Assembly (NCBI RefSeq): GCF_014905175.1 | Contig: NC_057791.1 | Location: 9,000,492-9,064,491, forward strand | Source of the DNA: Aphidius gifuensis | Lineage: Eukaryota > Arthropoda > Insecta > Hymenoptera > Braconidae | DNA: 64,000 nucleotides | Reading direction: 5' to 3' | In this document: positions 1 through 11,749 of the stretch, in pieces | How the letters are laid out: every line of letters starts with the position of its first letter | Numbering within the stretch: the stretch's first letter is position 1 | Position numbers and translations under genes: made by a program | Notes under the pieces: generated by a model | The model's input: the letters and a program-made list of their open reading frames with translations, nothing else | Database searches by the model: none | Told to the model about the DNA's origin: nothing

Positions 1-1340
1 CTTAGCTACTGCTTTTCATGAAATTATATTAAAAAAAATAAATTACATGTTTTTATTTATAAAATAAATAAAGAATGTCCAAGGAAAAGATGTAGCTAAG
101 GAAAAGATGTAGCTAAGGAATTAATGTGACTAAGGAATTATTTTTTTGAAACATAATTTCTTGGCAACATTAATTCCTTTGCCACATTAATTCCTTAGCT
201 ACTGCTTTTCCTTAGACATTTTCTATTTATTTTATAAATAAAATACATGTAAATTTATTTTTTAAAAATTCAAATGTCCAAGGAAAAGCAGTAACTAAGG
301 AATTAATGTGGCTAAGGAATTAATGTTGCCAAAAAATTATGTTTCAAGGTAATAATTCCTTAGTCACATTAATTCCTTAGCTACATCTTTTCCTTAGCTA
401 CTGCTTTTCCTTGGACATTTTTTATTTATTTTATAAATAAAATACATGTAAATTTATTTTTTTAAAATACAAATGTCCAAGGAAAAGCAGTAGCTAAGGG
501 AAAGATGTAGCTAAGGAATTAATGTTGCCAAAAAATTATGTTTCAAGGTAATAATTCCTTAGTCACATTAATTCCTTAGCTACATCTTTCCCATAGCTAC
601 TGCTTATCCTTGGACATTTGTATTTTTAAAAAATAAATTCACATGTATTTTATTTATAAAATAAATGAAAAATGTCCAAGGAAAAGCAGTAGCTAAGGAA
701 AAGATGTAGCTAAGGAATGAATGTGACTAAGGAATTAATGTTGCCAAAAAATTATGTTTCAAGGAAATAATTCCTTAGTCACATTAATTCCTTAGCTACA
801 TCTTTTCCTTAGCTGCTGCTTTTCCTTGGACATTTTAATTTATTAAATAGATAAAATACATGTATTTTTATTTAAAAAAAATAAAAATGTCCAAGAAAAA
901 GCAGTAGCTAAGGAAAAGATGTAGCTAAGGAATTGAGGTTGCCAAAGAATTATGTTTCAAGGAAATCATTCCTTAGCCACATTAATTCCTAAGCTACATC
1001 TTTCCCTTAGCTACTGCTTTTCCTTGGACATTTTTTATTTATTTTATAAATAAAATTCATGTAAATTTATTTTTTAAAAATACAAATGTCTAAGGAATAG
1101 CAGTAGCTAAGGAAAAGATGTAGCTAAGGAATGAAGGTTGTCAAAGAATTATGTTTCAAGGAAATAATGTTGCTTAAAATATAATTCTCTGGCAACCTCA
1201 ATTCCTTAGCTACATCTTTTCCTCAGCTACATCTTTTCCTTAGCTACTGCTTTTCCTTGGACATTTTTATTCATCAATAATAAAATAATATGTATTTTGT
1301 TTATTAAATAAATAATATATCCAAGGAAAATCAGTAGTTA
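1..1340. repeat. Hairpin-forming satellite array (AAGGAA family), cut by the window start
   Basis: About five units of roughly 240-300 bp are visible. Each unit is a long palindrome built from the words GTCCAAGGAAAAGCAGTAGC, TAAGGAAAAGATGTAGC and TAAGGAATTAATGT on one arm and their reverse complements on the other. Units are joined by an AT-rich spacer that is itself near-palindromic around ACATGT. The same family recurs at 28320-30110. No coding capacity is evident. It looks like a tandemly expanded MITE or foldback; its left edge lies outside the window. Confidence 0.9.
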
Positions 1341-3045
1341 AAGAAAAGATGAATGACTTTCTCACGCACACATGTTTCTTACCAGGCTTTCGAGAAATTA
1401 GACAACCTCAATTTTTTACAATAAAAAAATGTAAAATCTACCTCTCAAATTTGTTAATTTCTATAAACTTATTTTCTCAATATACTTTACAGTTGTTAGA
1501 TGTAAAATTTCCATTTTATTTTTGTATCTTTTTTTTTTTTTCTGAATTACAATTAAAAGCTGCAGATTTTACCAAAAAAATATCTAAAATCGTTAATGTT
1601 TATTTTTTTTGTTTTTTTCACCGCATTTATTTGTAATATTCGCATTTTTCAAAGATATATTTCAAATTCTTTTTAAGTAAAAAAAAAAAATCATATTTCA
1701 ACATTTTTATCGTTAAGATTCACCCAATAAAAATGTAAAATTTACAAAAAAAAAATGTTTATTCAGTTTTGTTTTTAAAAATGTAAATCTTACCAAAGAA
1801 AATGTAAATTTTTAAATAAATTGTGTCGGATTCCTCAATCGCAAAAAAAAATGCAAAATCTACAAATTATTATTATTTTTCTCTTAGATCAGCTTTGCAT
1901 GAACATATTACTGATAATATTTCACCATTAATTTTTTTAAATTGACCTTCAATATCATGACATGGTTCTTATGGATGAGATGTTTATATACAAGTGGAAA
2001 ACACATGATACTTATCACTTCAATCAATTTTTACACCAATACTAGTAATATGTTCCGCATATATAATACCATTTTCTTCAAGGAAATTTCGTGAAGAATT
2101 CGTTTTTCGTGCCCATGACAGTATATACTCAATAGTTAATAACGTTTTTTTAATAAACAATAAAATTCAATGATAATGGGATATACTTGGGTGTGTGTAT
2201 TTAGTTTCTTTTTTTGCCGACTGCTTACAGCGATTGGCCACGCCCACAGTGCGTTTCCCAATATCTGAATATTGTTTTTCCCTATATTTAAGGATAAAAA
2301 GATAAAAAAACTGCGATGCTTAAAATTTAAATTCAAAATTAAAATTCAAATTACTTTGGAAATGGTGGAAAAAAATTGAAAAAAAATAAGCTCGTTTTTT
2401 GGTCCAAAATACACCTAGAAAAAAATTTTCAAGTGAATCGGTAGGGGCAGGCCGATGACTCGGTGATTTGACCTGGAATGCCTCATATATATATATAGAA
2501 CTGTTTTCGCAAGATCATTCCAAATATTTTTTTTAAAAGTAAATATATTTTGGATCATTTGTATATATATTTTGAATCTTTTTTTTAGATTCTATAAACC
2601 GATTTTATATATTTTTATATTTCGATATATATATCATAATCTATATAAAAAAGATATGCAATATACATAGCATAGATCTGCAGAATATAAAAAGGAGATA
2701 TAAGATATATATACAAATGATCCGAAATATATTTAGTTCAAATAAAAATCATTAGAAATATAAAATAAATATAAAAATATACACAAAGAAGATATGACAT
2801 GTAATTATAAAAACAACTATGTAACCACCCGACTTTACATGTATATGACGAATTTTTTCTACCAAGAATATAAAAATAATATATGTATATTATTCAGATA
2901 TATTCGATATCTTTTTTATATCTCCTCCATATCTGTCGAAATTGAGATATAATTGAGATATGATTGATATATATTTCAGATATAATTTTTCTACGTGGAT
3001 TTATTAACTATTAACAAAAACTCAGTATTTAATTAGAAGTAAGAT
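1341..3045. other. AT-rich intergenic DNA without a recognisable gene
   Basis: Runs of A and T, (AT)n tracts and short open frames of low complexity only. The stretch around 2430-2490 (ending GGAATGCCTCATATATATA) resembles 34730-34790, suggesting two degraded copies of one short element. I see no supportable gene. Confidence 0.6.
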
Positions 3046-3128
3046 ACATAGAGCTGATACATACTAGGAGATATATACTAGAAGATATATACTAGATATA
3101 TACTAGATATATACTAGAAGATACATAC
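3046..3128. repeat. Short tandem repeat, ATATATACTAGA-type
   Basis: At least six imperfect copies of a 10-15 bp word (AGATATATACTAG and variants such as AGATACATACTAG) run head to tail and stop at the edge of the following foldback element. Confidence 0.8.
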
Positions 3129-5053
3129 TAGGCTGATTTCATTTTTTTTTTTTTTTTTTTTTATTTCAAAGACACTCTTGGAATATCTTTGGTATTCCAC
3201 AAAAATGACCCAGTTAAAATTTGAGCCCGGAATAAATTTTGTAGAGGGTGCTGTCCTCAAATTTAGTTTTTCCATTTAAATAACATAGGAAAGTAACGAC
3301 AATTCCAAATAATCTAATTTGCTGCTTCGAATTCGAAACTCACGATATTTAGACTAATATTTTCTGAAAGAACGCAAAAAAATACATTCATTTAAGTTAC
3401 GAAAAACTAAAATTTACTATGTATAAGGTGGTACCAAGTATCGAAATTGGAAAAAATTGAAATTAAAGTTTTTTTTAATTTTTTTTTTTTACATACTATA
3501 GAATAACTCATACTAACTAGAATAACTCTACTAAAATAGCTTATATTAGACTTGTTTTGTAGGTTTTTGAAAGATCTATTTGTTAGCTATTTTATATTTG
3601 TTTTTTTATATTTTATAATGGAAATGGAATTAAAATTAAAAAAAAAAAAAAAGTTGGATTTTCTTTGAAAAAAAAAGCAAAATGATTATTCATTTTTGTA
3701 TGGATTAGTGTTGTTTTTCAAAACTATAATAATTAATAAACAGTGTATTTTTATTATAATAATATAAAAAATTGAATAATCCACACAAAAAAAATTATAA
3801 TGTTAATAAATGGAAAATAAGTAATTCTTTTCATCTTTTTTACGTAGGTGAAGCCTATAGTGTTGAATTCATACACTTTTTTCAGAAAATGATCATATCT
3901 TGTCAAGTAATAAACTTAGAAAGATCGTATTAGAATCATATTATTCTTCTATGAAAATACTACAACTGAAAAGCTACTAAAAGCAATTTCGTTTGTTAGC
4001 TGATTTATTATTAACAAAAAAATGATCAGTATATAATTTTCAAAGTCAAATAATAAGAAAACTAAGAACGAATCATGGATTGCGATTTTTGCCAGGTTAT
4101 TAGAGATGACAGAATATATAATAATAGAATTGACAACTGCTTTGTTAATAAACAAACTTACATTGTTAATAAACAAAAAAACAAAATTGCCGTTTTATTA
4201 TACTTTGCATAACTTTTCAAAATTCAAACTTACAAGCTCCATTCATTTCTTAAATCGATTGTCTATTTGATACCGAGAGCGACTCTCTTTTGATAAAATT
4301 TGCTCCGATCACTCGTTAATTAGATATTAGCAATTGCTCATAACAATCACTTTCATAATTTGTGTTACAGTTGAAAAATAGTTATGGAAGAAGGATTTTA
4401 GCGATTTTTATTAAAGCAGGGTGGCTCTTAGGAATTCATCATCAAATTCTATGAGCTGAATAAAACTTTGTTATGCGTTAATTTGTTCAAAAGTTATCCA
4501 AAATATAAGCAATTACCGATTTTTATTTTAAACATTTTTTTATTGCTTGATCGATAAAATAGTTATTTAAATTATCATAATATTGAATAAAAAAAACCTG
4601 CCATCGACAAATTTTCATAAATAAAAGTATTAAACAAAATGGTTACAAAGGTAAATATTTGTTTAGTTCAAAAAAAAAGAAATTGAATGATTTATTTTTT
4701 TTATATTTGTATTGGATTATTTCTCAAACAAATCCAATAAAATCATTGATTACATTACCTTATACATAGTAAATTTTAGTTTTTCGTAACTTAAATGAAT
4801 GTATTTTTTTGCGTTCTTTCAGAAAATATTAGTCTAAATATCGTGAGTTTCGAATTCGAAGCAGCAAATTAGATTATTTGGAATTGTCGTTACTTTCCTA
4901 TGTTATTTAAATGGAAAAACTAAATTTGAGGACAGCATCCTCTACAAAATTTTTTTTCGGGCTCAAATTTTAACTGGGTCATTTTTGTAGAATACCGAAG
5001 ATAGTCCGAGAGTGTCTTTGAAATAAAAAAAAAAAAAAAAAAATCAAATCAGC
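3129..5053. mobile_element. Foldback DNA element with about 300-bp terminal inverted repeats
   Basis: The sequence 3129-3432 (CTGATTT, then poly-T, then TTTCAAAGACACTCTTGG, through TTACTATGTATAAGG) is repeated in inverted orientation at about 4757-5053 (CCTTATACATAGTAA through TTTGAAATA, poly-A, AAATCAG). The arms differ at few positions. The 1.3-kb interior has no significant ORF. The right arm ends directly against the polymerase remnant at 5051, so the element probably inserted into Polinton copy A. I could not settle a target duplication. Confidence 0.85.
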
Positions 5054-5167
5054 TTAGTAAATACTATACCACAAAAGAAAATAGCATTAAGTTGGTTAGA
5101 TGATAAGAGACAACTGTTACCAAATACTACGGATACTGTGCCATGGAGTTATAAAATAAAAAGATAA
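5051..5167 (+). pseudogene. C-terminal tail of a Polinton DNA polymerase B (copy A)
   Basis: Thirty-eight codons to a TAA at 5165-5167 read as the final segment of a Polinton polymerase: the block DDKRQLLPNTTDTVPWSYK parallels the end of the polymerase at 42064-42178 in the younger copy (DDKRQLIEGSTDTLPWGYK). Everything upstream is replaced by the foldback element at 3129-5053. As in the younger copy, an integrase gene follows on the opposite strand, so gene order is conserved. Non-functional fragment. Confidence 0.85.
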
Positions 5168-5213
5168 TAAACATATTTTTATGATTTTTCATTTATTCAA
5201 AATTTATAATATA

Positions 5214-5916
5214 CAGGGTGTTTCCGAATTCGCGCACGTGAGTTATACAGTGTTATTCTACGCAAAATTCTAAGATATACGTTATTTTTTATTTTTTTTC
5301 TGCGAAGCTTCATTTTCAAGATATGTACGATTGAAGTTGACCAATCAAAAACAGGCCTCACGAACTATTATCATTATGGCGCCGTACGTGGTTACGCCCA
5401 AAAATTGAATTAAATAGTATGCGGTGCACTTGCAGTATGCGGTATATTATTGATAACAATTTGTCAGAATTTTAAATAACCTGAAATTTGTCTAAAAAAA
5501 CACCGCATACACCCATACCGCATACTGCATTGGACGCTGCTATTGACACTTCTTCGATCACAACATACCGCATACTTTAAGTATACACAGTATACGGAAT
5601 CAACGCACCGCATGCTGTGTAGATTTAGAGTATGCGGTATGCTGTAAACGGAAAAGTGTCAGTAGCAGCGTCCAATGCGGCTATGGGTGTATGCGTGTTT
5701 TGAACAAATTCAGGTTATTTAAAATTCTGACAAATATTATCAATAATATACCACGCTACTGCTAGTCAGTACTAAATTCAAGCTAATAACCAGCACCCTG
5801 ATAAGTTCGTGAGGCCTGTTTGATTGGTCCCAGCCATCTTGGCTACTTGAAAAAAAAAAAAAAATTATATCTAGAATTTATAGCGTAAACACTGTATAAC
5901 ACGTGCGCAGGCACCC
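5214..5916. mobile_element. Mariner/Tc1-like MITE, TA duplication, palindromic interior
   Basis: Begins CAGGGTGTTTCC and ends GCACCC, with TA on both sides (5212-5213 and 5917-5918). Terminal arms share GCGCACGTG and TTATACAGTGTT. The interior is a second inverted repeat containing ATGCGGTAT words around a centre near 5570. It lies between the polymerase and integrase remnants of Polinton copy A. No transposase is encoded. Assignment to Tc1/mariner rests on the TA duplication and the CAGGGTG terminus. Confidence 0.75.
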
Positions 5917-5934
5917 TATATTTTATTCACAGGT

Positions 5935-7790
5935 CTGATTCATTTATCCAACTATTGTGCGAGTCATCAAAACCTAACCATTTTACATATAATTTATTAC
6001 CACGTTTTTTCACTACTTTTTCGATTCAATAAATATCAGGATATTTAATTTTTGTCAATTCTTCCTCATAGAATCCTCCATCAATTGTATGATCTTCATA
6101 ATCAATGAGTTTATAAGTCACTGTATCCGTATTTTTTACTTCCTTGATTGTAAAAATTTCTGTTGTAAAGTTTGGTGTATATCCTTTCTCAAAAACATTT
6201 TTGTATTTCCTAATGTTACGTACCGGTATTTTTATATTAAAAATAATTCATGAATAAACAATATTTGGTAAATTCAAGGGATATAGTATAATATCGAGTA
6301 TCACACAAATTTTTTCCTTTTATTTTCAATAATTATATTTCACTTTTAGCATCATTGACATTTTATTCAAATATTATTTACTTTTTCAATATTATTTTTC
6401 ATTTTAACTTTTATTTTCTCAACTCACAGTTGCATTTAAATCAGCAACTCGATATTTAACATCCGTTGAGTTTAACAATTATTCAGAATAATACTTCAGC
6501 AATAATTAAACGGTGACTACCATGAGAACCATCAATGGTGATTGGTCAAAGATGTTTCCACCTAGGACCATCCCTACTTTTTAATTTAATTTTTATGGGA
6601 ATTATTATTTTATAATTTAAGGAGCTTCACTCTTGCGACAACTTTTGTTTGGACAATATCTAAATTAAATTTTAATAAATTTTTATAAAATCAAATCAAA
6701 TTAAATAAATAATAAAATCAATTTAACCTTTACGTTCTAATAAATGAAATTTTACAAGTGAATTTAAATTAAATAATCTTTGTGATAAAATTATTATTTT
6801 TTTTCTTTATAAATTGACTGTTCCTAATACTATAAAATAATTGATTGTGACATTTCTCTGGGGTGTTGTTTTCTGTGCTTCGAGTTTATTTTACCGTTTG
6901 GATTATTTAAGACTACCAACATCAAAAGGCGACCATCCAGATTGACACGCTCTCAACAATATTGGTTTCGGATTATTCTAACATCAAGGTACATCTACAA
7001 TCATACACATTCCCTCCTAACTCATTACCCTGTAGGGAATAACAAAACAAGAGGATTTTATAAAAACAAGTTAAATATCAAGCTAATTAATTTATATTAT
7101 TCTCAAATTATTATTTTATTATTTTTCAGTTCAACATTCTTTTGTTATTTCATAGATAATATAAAATAATTAGCTTGTACGTAACACTAATTTGAACTTT
7201 ATCACCAACTTTAAATTTATTTATAATATTTTAATTTATTTTAAAATTTTTATAAACATTTTTCAATAGTTGCTTTTCATTTGTTTTATTCATATCTATT
7301 GGTTTCATCTTTATTGTTCTATGTTTTGAGTTATTAATAATAACTTATTATAATTTTCAAGCAGACACGATAAAATTCCTAACCACTTGTAGGATCCTTG
7401 ATGTGAATTTTTCCCACATTTTTTTTTTTCAGAGTTCTATTCAAACGTTCAACAATTGATGCTTTGAGATTGCTGTATGTTAAGTACATATTTATTTTGT
7501 GTTTTTGCATAAGAACTCCAAATTCCTTGTTGCAAAATTCTTTTCCTTTTTCAACATGTGAATTTTTCGGAATACGTCTTTTATCAAGTACAGATTTCAT
7601 TGCTGCTGTAACATCTTTTCCAGTTTTTGATTTTATTGGTATAGCCCATACAAATTTTGAATATACATCAATAATTGTGAGCAAATATTTATAGTTTCGA
7701 CTGATGTATAAGCTTGCATGTCAACTAGATCTGCTTGCCAAGTTTCATCCAATCTCCTAATGTCAACATGACGACGGGTATTTTTTCGAA
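5935..7790 (-). pseudogene. Polinton integrase (copy A), broken by a solo LTR
   Basis: Reading the minus strand, 7790-7380 encodes the DDE core: RHVDIRRLDETWQADLVDM, then IDVYSKFVWAIPIKSK, HVEKGKEF, and KASIVERLNRTLK. The second acidic residue region reads VEKG where the copy at 43444 has VDDG, so a catalytic Asp appears lost. After a decayed middle, the frame resumes in 7260-7191 and 6210-5935 as the C-terminal tail with a chromodomain-like end (KKRGNKLYVKWLGFD). The solo LTR at 6214-7186 interrupts the C-terminal third. Several stops and an internal deletion make this a clear pseudogene. The paralogue at 42812-43735 is intact. Confidence 0.88.
6214..7186. mobile_element. Solo LTR of a retrotransposon with a 4-bp target duplication
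   Basis: The 973-bp block begins TGTTACGTAC and ends GTACGTAACA, a perfect 10-bp terminal inverted repeat with the canonical TG...CA ends of an LTR. It is flanked by CTAA at 6210-6213 and 7187-7190. Removing it with one CTAA joins two adjacent parts of the integrase pseudogene. No gag or pol is present and no second LTR lies nearby, so it is a solo LTR. A 4-bp duplication fits Ty3/gypsy or Bel/Pao; I cannot separate these. Confidence 0.9.
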
Positions 7791-7800
7791 GAAGAAGTAT

Positions 7801-8073
7801 CTAGTGGAGAAGATGTTTCATCTTCCTCTTTTGCTTTACATTATTTTCAAGTTTATTCTTTACTTCGTTTTTTATATTACTTGTTGTTGTTGTTGTTGTT
7901 TGATTCACCAGTTTCTCCAAAGGTGTTACGATAGGCTTGAATATATCACTTGCATATTTTTCTGAAGCGTTTTGATTCATTTTTAACATTTTATGTTTAG
8001 GGCGTATTGCATAGCTAGCTTTTGTAATCTGATACGAATTAATTTTTTCTTTATCAAACATTTTACTCGTCAT
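7801..8073 (-). pseudogene. Polinton DUF8207-like gene, N-terminal part (copy A)
   Basis: Ninety codons starting with ATG at 8073. The stretch KHKMLKMNQNASEKYASDIFKPIVTPLEKL parallels KHKLLKHNQDTLEQSSINYFKPLLTPLKQI in the gene at 44703-44296 (shown here as aligned words; lysine-rich and predicted helical). The C-terminal DUF8207-like domain seen in the younger copy is missing, replaced by Thr- and Lys-rich low-complexity sequence. Position between integrase and ATPase matches the younger element. The protein's role in the Polinton is unknown to me. Confidence 0.75.
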
Positions 8074-8084
8074 GTTGATGCTCT

Positions 8085-8667
8085 CACACTTACTGGATAA
8101 CTATTTTTATTTCAAAAGTTCTTTCAAATTTATAGTAACGAAACAGTTATATCCTTTACGATACCGGCCATTGTTAATTTCACTGTCCTTATTGATTACA
8201 ACGAATCCATATTTATCACTATCCCAACAAGCTAGACATCAATTTCGAAATTAAGTATACGACATGTCAGTATTCACATGATCATTATAAATATGTTTTA
8301 AATTCATTTCATCTTGTCGAAAAAGTACAAGAAAGTTTGCATTATCTCGTACTGTTTTGCTATACGTGCATAAGTTTGAGAAAGATAAAAACAATTAACA
8401 TTTTGATGACGACCCATACAAAAAAAAAGCCCGGATATTGTCTCGTTTTTCACATGTAACATCATCGAAAATCATGAATGAATTTGGATGAGCAGCTTGA
8501 GGTACAACTACACTTTTATTTTCATTGAATAGATAATAGCCGATACATTTCGTAGATTTAAGTAATTTCTCTAATAGACGGTAAGATGATGCCAAAAAAC
8601 GTAAACAGAACCGAATTGAACAAATACCTGTTAAATGGTAGTTCTTGAGACCCAGAACGCGGTTCAC
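8085..8667 (-). pseudogene. Polinton packaging ATPase, C-terminal part (copy A)
   Basis: The minus-strand frame contains the Walker B-type strand SFMIFDDVTCEKRDNIRAFF, homologous to NSIFIFDDVAMEKQNNIRAYF in the younger copy. Downstream, other frames recover IYNDHVNTDM, YGFVVINKDSEINNGRYRKG and related words, so the gene carries several frameshifts. The Walker A half is absent; the homology ends near 8667. FtsK/HerA-type ATPases of this family pump DNA into capsids in related viruses; here the gene is dead. Confidence 0.85.
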
Positions 8668-8850
8668 CTAATGCCAAGCAATTTTTTTTTGCCCCCGTCC
8701 ACAGGTAAGCCAGGTAAAAATTGATAATTAAAACAACTCAAAATTGATTGGTGTTTGTTTAATACTTTTAATTTTATTATATCAAGTTAATTTTAAAATC
8801 TCAATCAAATTAGTTTTAGCCCGGCCGAGATATTAATTTTTAAAAATTGA

Positions 8851-8918
8851 AAAAAACACGAATTATTATTATTATTTTCAACGTGCCTCATAATAATAAT
8901 AATAATTCGTGTTTTTTC
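8851..8918. repeat. Cruciform-forming microsatellite hairpin
   Basis: AACACGAATTATTATTATTA, a loop GTGCCTC region, and the reverse complement ending AATTCGTGTTT form a hairpin with trinucleotide-repeat arms of almost equal length. It overlaps the 3' end of a coiled-coil frame on the minus strand. Confidence 0.8.
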
Positions 8919-9178
8919 GCTAATTTCTTAGTTTTACGCTCTAGTTTGGATTTTTCCGATTCTAAATTCAATCCACTTTCTATGTTTTTTTCTTCAATCT
9001 CGAACCTTAGTTTATTTGTTTCATCTTGTAACAATCTTGTCTCGATATTCGGGTTTATTGCACTGAGTGGTGTAGTCAAATTTATTAAATTAATGCTTTG
9101 ATTTGCCCCGGCTCTTAATTGTTGGTCCTTTTGTAATAGCGACTTAGCGAGGTTCTCAAATTCGCTCTCTTTTAACAT
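8888..9178 (-). CDS. Small coiled-coil ORF, unrecognised
   Basis: Ninety-six codons from ATG at 9178. Residues 1-60 are mixed; from about residue 55 the sequence is Glu/Lys-rich with heptad spacing (ETNKLRFEIEEKNIESGLNL), a likely coiled coil. The frame runs into the microsatellite hairpin and ends LLLLL, so the C-terminus is probably not original. Coding is supported only by its ordered composition amid low-complexity DNA. It may be an exon of a degraded element gene. I do not recognise the family. Confidence 0.3.
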   Translation of the reverse strand: MLKESEFENLAKSLLQKDQQLRAGANQSINLINLTTPLSAINPNIETRLLQDETNKLRFEIEEKNIESGLNLESEKSKLERKTKKLAKKHELLLLL

Positions 9179-9524
9179 TATCGTGTTACTACACTTGGCA
9201 CATCTAGTTCCCTTTTATCTTTCCCCTTATATTCCTCATGGTCTTAGGTTTTATGATTTTTTACCTTTTTTTACTTTTGCTTTTCCAATCGTCATTAAAA
9301 ATTATTAGGTTTTCTAGTTTACTGTTTCTTGAAAACTACCGTCCATTAAGTACAATAAGTTGAATAATCAAAACATGGTTGTTCCCAATTATTTATTAAG
9401 TTATTAATACTTAGTGGATGTGGTTTTTAGCTTGTCTTATTAATATTCATAGAAACTGGTCCATGTAATCGCATGTTCGAATCCAGCTCCAGGTCGTGTA
9501 TATATATATTCAAAATTGATTTAA

Positions 9525-10127
9525 GGGAGAACGGTACGTATCTATTTTTTGCCTGTACCAAAACCAGTCGCTGACGTGAAAACTTTTGATTTTTTTTACC
9601 CACACAATTAAAAAAAAATTCACACCTACACAACAAGAGAGATTTGGCAACGCTTGATCTAAGTAGAAACGCGTTTTAGAGACGCAGTCGATAATATACC
9701 ATCAAATTTATAACACGAATCCAATGCGTAGTTGCCATATTTTTGTTGACAAGAAAAAAAAAAAGTAAAATTAGCGTTTTTTTTTTTTTCATTGCTATTT
9801 TTTATAAACAGTAAGATAGTAACTGACAAAACTAAAACTGTCAATCTGTTCTAAATAATTTCATTCACTTATATTCACAAAAAAACACTATACAAAGTAA
9901 TTCCGGTCTATACTTTTTTTTGCAATAACTACTGTTTTGGAGGGTTATTTTTTCATTACTCCATAAGAGCCCATGTTAAATTTTTTTTTAAATAAACATT
10001 ATAACTCTTAAACTAAGTCTGTAAGAAACGTAGAAATTTGTTTTAATAGATTCATCATAATTTTAACTATCTAAAAACACAATAAAAAAAGAAGTTTATA
10101 ATTTCCTTCAATAGGGGCCGTTCTCCC
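9525..10127. mobile_element. piggyBac-type MITE with TTAA target site
   Basis: A 603-bp block begins GGGAGAACGG and ends CCGTTCTCCC, a perfect 10-bp inverted repeat, and is bordered by TTAA on each side (9521-9524 and 10128-10131). TTAA duplication with GGG-type ends is the hallmark of piggyBac insertion. The interior is AT-rich and non-coding. Confidence 0.85.
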
Positions 10128-10289
10128 TTAAGGTAGTTTGCTTTTATGACTCTTTTATATGTTATATTTACTAGAAAACCAAAATTTGTACAAGTAAATA
10201 CACAAAAAAGAAATATTTGAAACGACAAATTTATTTAGCTAAGGTATTAATTGTTAATTAAACAATATTACTTATACCAAAAGATCGAT

Positions 10290-11745
10290 ATTATTTATTA
10301 TTTATTTATTTATTTATTCAATTATAAGACCCAACTGCAATTCCTTATTACAGGGATAAAAAAGCAATTTATCACCAGATAACAAATAATATACACAAGT
10401 ATTGTTATTGTAATTGATATTGTAATTAAGATAGTAGATTATAGATCAACAATATCATATATAAAAAAATACCAGTCGATTTATCATTATGAGTGCTTAC
10501 TGTCTAAATATTTTAACACAGTACACATCTCGGTAAAATAGTATCACAGTCCATTATTTTACTGAATAATGATGTTCTACGACATCCATTATTAATGAGA
10601 TTTATTATATTTTGTAGAGGAGGTTGAGTTGATGACAAACAAGAACCAGATGTTGTATAGAACTCATATCAGTTAACAAATTGGTTTAGATTTTTCTGTA
10701 GGTGGTGGAAATCATGTTACATGATTTCCACTAGGGCTGGACACGACACCGAAACCAATTCGGTGTCTGTTCCGTTTCGTTTCGGTTTTTCGGGACGGAA
10801 CCGGTACGACAGTATTCATGTTCGATCTAATAGGCAAGTACAATTTAACATCATCAGCTGAGTAACAAGACCGTCGTTCAATTAGATCGTTGATGTACAT
10901 GTTAGACAGCAATTGGCTTAAATTTAAGCCTTGTGGGACCCCAGAAGTAGGTGAATAAAGGGATGATAAAGTACCATTGATACAGGCATAACAGCAGCCA
11001 TCAACAAGATAAGTCCAGATAATAAAAATTAAATTGTGAGTCAAATTAATTGCAATTACTTTGGAGACAAGTGTTCACCAGTTTATCTTGTCAAAAGCCT
11101 TAGCCATGTCTGTATATATAACTGCGCATGGGTGTAAAAACATGTTGATTACGAGATAAAAACGGAGACATAATGATCTTGTAGAGTAATTTTTCGAAAA
11201 GTTTAGAACCCGGAAGAAGAAGGGATATTTGCCTGTAATTTGTAACTAGTAATTGATTACTTGTTTTAAAAGAAGGTTAACAACAAATTTTTTCCGACAG
11301 GTAGAATAAGTACCAGAAATGAATGCCAAGTTAAATATAATTTTTTGTGGTTGTATAAGTGCATCCGGACAAATTTTTATTAAAGACCCAGGCAAGTTAT
11401 CAAAACCAGATGAGTTGTTATTTTTGATAAGTAGAATTTCTCTAGCAATGTTATCAGAGGTTACATAAGTCTGTTGGAAACCAAGATGGTATTGAGACAT
11501 GAGAGAATCAAAACTTGATGTTCCATTAGTGTCAGGTTTATTAAATACGCTTGATAACTGTGCAGCAAATGCATGAGCTATAGGATGTAAATTGTAAACA
11601 ATACTATTATTAATGAGTAGGCAACTTATTGAGTTAGATTGATTTTGTTTGTTATTAATAAAGTTCCAAAACAGCCTAGAGTAGTGTAACAAGTAGAGTT
11701 GTAGGCCAGAGGGTGATCAGGGAAGAGGTAGATCAGAGGAGAAGG
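10290..11745 (-). mobile_element. 5'-truncated non-LTR retrotransposon (jockey-like), degraded reverse transcriptase
   Basis: On the minus strand 11692-11246 encodes a pre-RT segment (SGFDNLPGSLIKICPD). Near 11108-11080 the motif-A core DMAKAFDKIN appears, at 11044-10712 the motif SGVPQG, and then a YADD-box relative reading SADDVKL. Stops and frameshifts separate these. The 3' end carries a (TTTA)n tract at 10290-10320 (AAAT repeats in the element's sense), the usual tail of such LINEs. At 10735-10812 a short GC-richer palindromic piece (ACACCGAAACCAATTCGGTG) replaces the rest of the RT, probably another insertion. Truncated and inactive; the jockey/CR1 placement is from motif resemblance only. 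Confidence 0.85.
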
Positions 11746-11749
11746 TAGA

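Noticed and set aside
1..1340. CRISPR-like array
   Set aside because: Units are palindromic, variable in length and without unique spacers; the sequence is eukaryotic. It is a satellite.
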